Source of the DNA: Caldisericota bacterium | GTDB taxonomy: Bacteria > CAIJMQ01 > JAADFP01 | Assembly: GCA_013152825.1 (NCBI GenBank) | Contig: JAADFP010000139.1 | Span: 1 to 16,693 of the forward strand | DNA length: 16,693 nucleotides | Direction: 5' to 3' | Shown: positions 13,213-16,693 of the stretch, piece after piece | How the letters are laid out: every line of letters starts with the position of its first letter | Numbering within the stretch: position 1 is the stretch's first letter | Position numbers and translations under genes: made by a program | The notes under the pieces: generated by a model | What the model was told of the DNA's origin: nothing | The model's database searches: none | Seen by the model: the letters and a program-made list of their open reading frames with translations, nothing else

Positions 13213-14517
13213 GTGGAGATAAGTATCATAGGTTCAGGACATGTAGGATTGGTAACTGGAGCCTGTTTTGCAGAATTGGGCAATGGTGTGGTTTGTGTGG
13301 ATAATGATGAGAAGAAAATAGAAATTCTTAGAAAAGGAGAAATCCCATTTTATGAACCTGGTTTAGAGGAAATAGTAAGGGCAAACGTGGGAGAGGGAAG
13401 ACTGAGATTTGCTTCTTCCATACCCGAGGGAATAAAAAATGCCCGGGTAGTCTTCATCTGTGTGGGGACCCCTGCCCTCTCTTCCGGTAAGCCGGATCTT
13501 TCCGCGGTGGAAAAGGTAAGCAAAGCTATCGGAGAGAGTTTGACCGAGTATAAAGTAATCGTGGAAAAGAGCACTGTCCCGGTAAAAACCGGAGAGAAGG
13601 TGGAAGGGATACTGCGGAGAACAGTAAGAAACGGGGTAGAGTTTGATGTAGCCTCTAACCCCGAATTTTTGAGAGAGGGAAGTGCAGTCAAAGATTTTCT
13701 CAAACCGGATAGGATTATAATAGGAGTGTCTTCCCGCCGCGCTTCCTCTGTTTTAGTGGAGCTCTACGAACCTCTCTGTGCCCCCATCCTTATCACGGAC
13801 ATAAAGAGTGCCGAATTGATAAAACATGCTTCTAATGCTTTCCTGGCTATGAAGATATCTTTTATCAATGCCGTGGCCAATCTCTGTGACCTGGCAGGAG
13901 CAGACATCAAAAAAGTAGCCAAAGGAGTGGGCTTGGATAAAAGAATCGGAGAGAGTTTCTTTGAGGCGGGGGTAGGATACGGCGGCTCCTGTTTTCCCAA
14001 AGATGTTTCTGCCTTTCTCCACATAGCAAACGAAATGGGATACAATTTTACCCTCTTAAAGGAAGTAGAGAAAATAAACCATTACCAGAGGGAGAGAGTG
14101 ATAAAAGACCTGGAAGAGTTTTTAGGTGAGCTGGAAGGCAGAACAATAGGGATATTGGGGTTAGCCTTCAAACCGTTTACTGATGATGTAAGGGAATCGC
14201 CTGCTATTGATATAGTAAAAATGTTGCAGGACAAAGGGGCAAAAGTGAAAGCACATGACCCTGCTGCCATGAATACCTTCAGCGATCTCTATCCAGAGAT
14301 AGGTTACGTTTCTGATCCCTATGAAGTGGCTCAGGGTGCAGATGCTCTGCTTATACTCACTTCCTGGCCTCAGTACCATTATCTTAATCTTAAGAAAATA
14401 AAAAAATTGCTTGCCTTTCCCCTGATTATAGATGGAAGGAATATCCTCGATGCGACAAAAGCAGTTAATGCAGGGCTATATTATTCCAGTATAGGAAGGG
14501 GAAAGTTAAAGCCATAA
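13213..14517 (+). CDS. ugd: UDP-glucose 6-dehydrogenase family protein
   Basis: This NAD-dependent four-electron dehydrogenase, 434 residues, oxidises UDP-glucose to UDP-glucuronate for polysaccharide synthesis. The Rossmann motif SIIGSGHVGLVTGACFAE (4-21) leads the NAD domain; VFICVGTP (80-87) and STVPVKTGE (120-128) follow. SNPEFLREGSA (148-158) holds the catalytic Glu, and GVGYGGSCFPKDV (253-265) holds the catalytic C260. KPFTDDVRESPAIDI (320-334) begins the C-terminal UDP-binding part. Related dehydrogenases act on UDP-ManNAc or GDP-mannose, but the motif set fits UDP-glucose best. The GTG at 13213 has AAGGAG 6 nt upstream and follows the polX stop by 2 nt. The stop codon directly abuts an inverted repeat at 14518, so the natural 3' end may have been replaced by an insertion. 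Confidence 0.92.
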   Translation: MEISIIGSGHVGLVTGACFAELGNGVVCVDNDEKKIEILRKGEIPFYEPGLEEIVRANVGEGRLRFASSIPEGIKNARVVFICVGTPALSSGKPDLSAVEKVSKAIGESLTEYKVIVEKSTVPVKTGEKVEGILRRTVRNGVEFDVASNPEFLREGSAVKDFLKPDRIIIGVSSRRASSVLVELYEPLCAPILITDIKSAELIKHASNAFLAMKISFINAVANLCDLAGADIKKVAKGVGLDKRIGESFFEAGVGYGGSCFPKDVSAFLHIANEMGYNFTLLKEVEKINHYQRERVIKDLEEFLGELEGRTIGILGLAFKPFTDDVRESPAIDIVKMLQDKGAKVKAHDPAAMNTFSDLYPEIGYVSDPYEVAQGADALLILTSWPQYHYLNLKKIKKLLAFPLIIDGRNILDATKAVNAGLYYSSIGRGKLKP

Positions 14518-14547
14518 GGGGTCAGAGCCCTTAACATGGGGCATGTT
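14518..14547 (+). repeat. Left outer inverted repeat
   Basis: It starts GGGGTCAGAGCCCTTAACAT and runs on to 14547. Aligned with the reverse complement of 16489-16516, 24 of 28 columns agree, with one 2-nt gap; the core ACATGGG and CCCTT blocks are perfect. It begins with the base after the ugd stop codon. Inside it AACATG-GGG-CATGTT (14533-14547) can form a small hairpin. Confidence 0.6.
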
Positions 14548-14553
14548 GTCCTC
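14541..14553 (+). repeat. Left copy of a 13-bp perfect inner inverted repeat
   Basis: GCATGTTGTCCTC is the exact reverse complement of 16239-16251. The pair encloses the GT-C gene with its ribosome site and stop. The 7-mer TTAACAT lies just outside both copies in direct orientation (14531-14537, 3 nt away, and 16252-16258, adjacent). Confidence 0.55.
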
Positions 14554-14602
14554 TATATATATTCCTCTTGTGAATAGAAATTGATGATAGTTAGGGTGGT
14601 AT

Positions 14603-14632
14603 ATGTCCAGATCGTTAGGAAAGGAAGATTAA
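14603..14632 (+). other. Nine-codon frame, possible N-terminal scrap of the transposase
   Basis: ATG at 14603 encodes MSRSLGKED and stops just before the GTG of the membrane gene. REP-associated transposases often begin MSRxLR, so this could be the stub of the same gene whose C-terminus survives at 16256-16509. Five matching residues are weak evidence. An alternative reading of the same bases is a poor promoter, TGGTATATG (14597-14605). Confidence 0.25.
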
Positions 14633-14633
14633 G

Positions 14634-16229
14634 GTGAAATTAACTAAATCACAGGAAATAAATCTTGGTAGTTTTGGTAGTGCTGTACATTTAGTGCTAG
14701 TGTTAATATTCACATGGCTATTTATCTCAGATAGCTATTCTGCGGATATTATCCGCAAATATGCTATAAGTGCAATGGGGTTACTTAGCTTGGGGTTAAT
14801 CGTCAAGATCTTAGTGCAACGCATCCGAAAAAAAGGACAAGCCTTTGATTGGTTGTTCTTATCCATGTATATTTTTCTACTACTGCTTATATTCTGGAAC
14901 CAATTTTTCCTTCATACATACAACGCAGTGATTAACAAACCGCACCTAGGAATTTTTAGGCCAGTTTTTCGTAACTTTTATGGTCCATTGTATGGCAGGC
15001 CAATGAGCATAAAAAATGTAAATATTAACATCTATGATTTGGGTCTTATTATTGTGTTCCTTGGTGTTCTTATTTATCTTAATAGATATAGCGATGGGTT
15101 AGACAAGATTGAAACTAAAATGATATTCTTGTGGGGTTTAGCAGGAGTACATATAATCAATGTATTACTTTTCTCCTATAAGGCCAGTGGGCACTTAGGA
15201 CTGGGAAATTTTGCCACTATGTATCTTGATGTAGGCAGGTTTAGTAGTATTAAAAGTATGTTCCAAAATTATGTTCAGGCTATGCCTACACTTTCCTGGC
15301 GAGATGCACACTATCCTCCTGGATTATTAACTATCTTCTGGGTTGAAAGTAAGTATTTCTATAGAGGTTCAGTTCAGCATATATTACTTCTTCTTAGCAC
15401 ATTTTCTCTCCCCTTCATATATTCTTTAAACAGAACAATTGGTTTGAAGCAATCAAGCCTTTTTGCCTTAGTTCTCTTTGCTTTCATTCCTGAAGTTATT
15501 ATCTTTGCCTCAATTTCAATGTACCCCTTATTTATGATCTTAAGCCTATTGATGGTTTTATTATTCTACAAAGGAGTCAGGCAGAATATTGGCTATCTGT
15601 TGCTTAGTGGAGCTGTTTTTAGCATATATACCCTAATCGGGTTTACCTCTCTCCCTGTTGTGGGGATGTTATTTATCGCATTGGGAATAGCCACTTTCAG
15701 AAAAATGGTTTCGGTAAAAAAGATGTTTCGTTATATATTATGGTTCACAGCATCTCCTGCCCTGATTTTCACGGGTATTTTTCTCCTGACAGGTTTTAAT
15801 ATTATCACCTGCCTTACTTCTGCGATGGCACTCAACAAAACAGGGATACCCTTTAAATGGCCACCTTTTCCACAGTATATTCTATGTTCAACAGGTAATA
15901 TTCTTGCCTATTTTTTCACCATAGGATTACCCATTTTGTATCTCTTTATAAAAGGAGTAGCATCACTAATCCACAGTAAATATGAATGGGCAGTAAACTT
16001 TGCTTTAGGCATAGCAATAATTTTAGTAATCTCGTCCTTTGCAAATATATTCTTCATGGAAACAGATAGAATATGGTTAGTATTCACTCCCTTTGTTGCC
16101 TTAATATCTGGTTTTGGTCTAAAAGAGATACAAAAAACTAACAAAGACTTCTTGGTCTTTATACTACTACTGCTTTTCGCTCAAACCTGGTTACAGCAAA
16201 CACTGTTTGTTCCCTGGTTTCTACCATGA
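14634..16229 (+). CDS. Multi-pass membrane protein, probable GT-C-fold glycosyltransferase
   Basis: This is a 531-residue protein with about a dozen hydrophobic segments spread over its length. A polar stretch near residues 195-235 reads YLDVGRFSS and later WRDAHYPPGLLTIFW. An acidic motif in the first large loop followed by an H-x-PPG segment is typical of lipid-linked-sugar-dependent GT-C enzymes (PMT/ArnT-like). A late ETDRIWLVFTPFVAL (near 480) is also seen in that group. Such enzymes move a sugar from a polyprenyl-phosphate donor to an acceptor outside the membrane. Donor and acceptor are unknown. It starts with GTG, with AAGGA 8 nt upstream. It is notably AT-rich compared with ugd and polX, which suggests transfer from elsewhere, and it is framed by nested inverted repeats next to a dead transposase. 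I do not recognise the exact family. Confidence 0.7.
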   Translation: MKLTKSQEINLGSFGSAVHLVLVLIFTWLFISDSYSADIIRKYAISAMGLLSLGLIVKILVQRIRKKGQAFDWLFLSMYIFLLLLIFWNQFFLHTYNAVINKPHLGIFRPVFRNFYGPLYGRPMSIKNVNINIYDLGLIIVFLGVLIYLNRYSDGLDKIETKMIFLWGLAGVHIINVLLFSYKASGHLGLGNFATMYLDVGRFSSIKSMFQNYVQAMPTLSWRDAHYPPGLLTIFWVESKYFYRGSVQHILLLLSTFSLPFIYSLNRTIGLKQSSLFALVLFAFIPEVIIFASISMYPLFMILSLLMVLLFYKGVRQNIGYLLLSGAVFSIYTLIGFTSLPVVGMLFIALGIATFRKMVSVKKMFRYILWFTASPALIFTGIFLLTGFNIITCLTSAMALNKTGIPFKWPPFPQYILCSTGNILAYFFTIGLPILYLFIKGVASLIHSKYEWAVNFALGIAIILVISSFANIFFMETDRIWLVFTPFVALISGFGLKEIQKTNKDFLVFILLLLFAQTWLQQTLFVPWFLP

Positions 16230-16238
16230 AGTATAAAG

Positions 16239-16251
16239 GAGGACAACATGC
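16239..16251 (-). repeat. Right copy of a 13-bp perfect inner inverted repeat
   Basis: GAGGACAACATGC lies 10 nt after the stop codon of the GT-C gene and is the exact inverse of 14541-14553. It is followed at once by TTAACAT. Confidence 0.55.
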
Positions 16252-16488
16252 TTAACATTTCTATTTGGGTCGTGAAGGGTTTAAAGTACCAAGGGAAAAG
16301 ATTTTTAGGAATAAGCCAGGTGAACTAAGAAAGATTTTTATCTATCTACTAAAGAAGAATATAGGTGCGACAAACAGGAAAACTCTTTGAAGAGATCAGC
16401 TGTTTAGCAGTGTCTAAGGTATATCAGAAATTCTCAAAGCAAATAGAAGGAGATAAAACATTAAGGAAAAATAGATAAGATTGGCAAG

Positions 16489-16516
16489 AAAATGTCCCAT
16501 GTCAAGGGCTGCCCCC
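16489..16516 (-). repeat. Right outer inverted repeat
   Basis: Its reverse complement starts GGGGGCAGCCCTTGACATGG and pairs with the left repeat at 14518-14547. It overlaps the last codons (KMSHVKG) of the transposase remnant, as would be expected for the 3' end of a compact element. Confidence 0.6.
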
Positions 16517-16527
16517 TTCTTTACAAT
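16499..16527 (+). promoter_or_regulatory. Candidate argC promoter formed by the element's right end
   Basis: ATGTCA (16499-16504, 4 of 6 match to the -35 consensus), a 17-nt spacer and TACAAT (16522-16527, 5 of 6 match to -10) stand in standard geometry upstream of argC. The -35 lies in the right inverted repeat, so insertion may have supplied the promoter. This is weaker than the TGn-TATAAT sites elsewhere in the window. Confidence 0.35.
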
Positions 16528-16538
16528 AGGGGAGTAAA

Positions 16539-16550
16539 ATGAGAAAATAA
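16539..16550 (+). other. Three-codon upstream frame (Met-Arg-Lys) before argC
   Basis: ATG AGA AAA TAA follows AGGGGAG (16528-16534) at a 4-nt distance. It ends 4 nt before the argC ATG. The best ribosome site in the leader therefore serves the minimal frame, not argC. The Arg codon AGA is suggestive given the arginine pathway, but the frame may be chance. Confidence 0.25.
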
Positions 16551-16554
16551 AAAA

Positions 16555-16693
16555 ATGAGTAAAGTAAAAGTAGGCATCATAGGGGTTAGCGGGTACGCGG
16601 GTGAAGAACTTCTGCGTATCCTTGCTGCTCATCCCGGCGTGGAAATAACCTATTTAGCGGCCAAGATAAAAGAAGATACTCCTGTAGGTAAAA
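16555..16693 (+). CDS. argC: N-acetyl-gamma-glutamyl-phosphate reductase (ArgC), N-terminal part
   Basis: The 46 codons before the window end begin MSKVKVGIIGVSGYAGEELL. KVGIIGVSGYAGEELLRIL is the dinucleotide-binding signature of ArgC (GxSGYxGxEL), and the following strand-helix segment (HPGVEITYLAA) also fits. The enzyme reduces N-acetylglutamyl phosphate to the semialdehyde with NADPH, the third step of arginine synthesis. Aspartate-semialdehyde dehydrogenase has a similar N-terminus but usually lacks the GYxG spelling. No ribosome site stands at normal distance; AGGGGAG is 20 nt away, with an A-run in between. The catalytic Cys and C-terminus lie outside the window. Confidence 0.9.
   Translation, partial: MSKVKVGIIGVSGYAGEELLRILAAHPGVEITYLAAKIKEDTPVGK

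Larger units (their letters stand above)
14518..16518. mobile_element. Putative decayed RAYT-type element carrying a GT-C membrane gene
   Basis: Imperfect inverted repeats of about 28-30 nt (14518-14547 and 16489-16516 in reverse complement) bracket this 2-kb block. Inside are a GT-C-type membrane gene and, at the right end, the frameshifted C-terminal third of a REP-associated transposase whose last residues lie within the right repeat. Base composition differs from the neighbours: two sampled 60-nt rows in the block have 19 and 20 G+C, against 29 and 32 in ugd. The block starts directly after the ugd stop. The element boundary and the idea that the membrane gene is cargo or a later insertion are inferences. 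Confidence 0.5.
16256..16542 (+). pseudogene. C-terminal remnant of a REP-associated (Y1/RAYT-like) transposase
   Basis: Three frames read in turn give one familiar C-terminal domain. The first covers 16256-16390 and includes REKIFRNKPGELRKIFIYLL then KKNIGATNR. The second starts at 16380: KLFEEISCLAVSKVYQKFSK and QIEGDKTLRK. The third has KIDKIGKKMSHVKG ending at 16509 and an open tail to the stop at 16540-16542. This matches the DnaA-like helix-turn-helix tail found on many RAYT proteins (G-LR-iaiYLl-TG-tNreIG-lFg-isysAVSKvyqrF ... kmSnvKg). The first junction fits loss of 8 nt near 16378 and the second a single extra A in the A-run at 16466-16470. The N-terminal HUH/Y1 catalytic domain is absent, so the gene is dead. 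A 26-codon frame (16248-16328) with a good ribosome site crosses it in another frame and is probably accidental. Confidence 0.75.

Noticed and set aside
14533..14547. AACATG-GGG-CATGTT hairpin after ugd considered as an intrinsic terminator
   Set aside because: The stem is only 6 bp and AT-rich, and no T-run follows. It is better explained as part of the inverted repeat. No convincing intrinsic terminator was found after the murB-fts operon either.
16248..16328. 26-codon frame (MLNISIWVVKG...) with an excellent AAGGAGG ribosome site
   Set aside because: It runs in a different frame over the transposase remnant, whose C-terminal motifs are recognisable. The ribosome-site-like GAGGACAACATGC is explained as an inverted copy of 14541-14553.
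16504..16518. AAGGG-CTGCC-CCCTT hairpin upstream of argC as terminator
   Set aside because: The stem is 5 bp and only a broken pyrimidine run follows. It lies inside the right element end and the candidate argC promoter.

Overview
The window is a bacterial chromosome segment with about 45% G+C in the backbone and Lys/Glu-rich proteins. Genes are packed tightly: most junctions inside gene runs are overlaps of 4-28 nt or gaps of a few nt. A peptidoglycan and cell-division cluster (murB-ftsQ-ftsA-ftsZ-like), the MEP isoprenoid enzyme IspF, an X-family polymerase with a PHP domain, and a lipobox-bearing lipoprotein fit a cell-wall-bearing bacterium. The divergent FtsZ and the unusual intergenic repeat DNA suggest a little-studied, probably uncultivated lineage. 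I cannot place it to phylum from the sequence alone.

Layout. (1) 1-63 is the 5' part of tRNA-Ser(GGA) on the minus strand, behind an extended -10 promoter. (2) 64-378 is repeat-rich spacer. (3) A minus-strand run (4351 to 379) reads UvrD-type helicase, then an EGY-like site-2 protease, then an aminoglycoside-phosphotransferase-family kinase broken by a perfect 10-bp tandem duplication. (4) A divergent 0.15-kb spacer holds an odd palindrome and an extended -10 promoter. (5) A plus-strand operon follows (4526-10710): murB, ftsQ, ftsA, a strongly degenerate ftsZ, glyA, then three envelope-type genes: an unrecognised exported protein, a two-TM protein, and a 36-residue lipoprotein too short for ordinary ORF calling. 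(6) 10711-11007 is repeat-rich spacer ending in another extended -10 promoter almost abutting ispF. (7) ispF-polX-ugd follows as a tight operon. (8) 14518-16518 is bracketed by imperfect inverted repeats. It holds an AT-rich multi-pass GT-C-type membrane protein gene and the frameshifted C-terminal remains of a REP-associated (Y1/RAYT-like) transposase. (9) argC begins at 16555 and runs off the end.

How the genes fit together. The central operon joins cell-wall precursor synthesis (MurB), the divisome (FtsQ/FtsA/FtsZ-like), one-carbon metabolism (GlyA) and an uncharacterised envelope trio. The FtsZ-like product keeps the family fold landmarks but has lost the tubulin signature glycines and the T7-loop catalytic acids. 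It also has no C-terminal tail, and the adjacent FtsA has an altered phosphate-2 motif. This is the strongest candidate for unusual biology here. The second point of interest is the nested inverted-repeat structure around the GT-C gene and dead transposase. Third, the spacers share word-like repeats (GACTTTAGACC, CAGTGAACAGT, ACCAAGAAACC types) that none of the genes explains.
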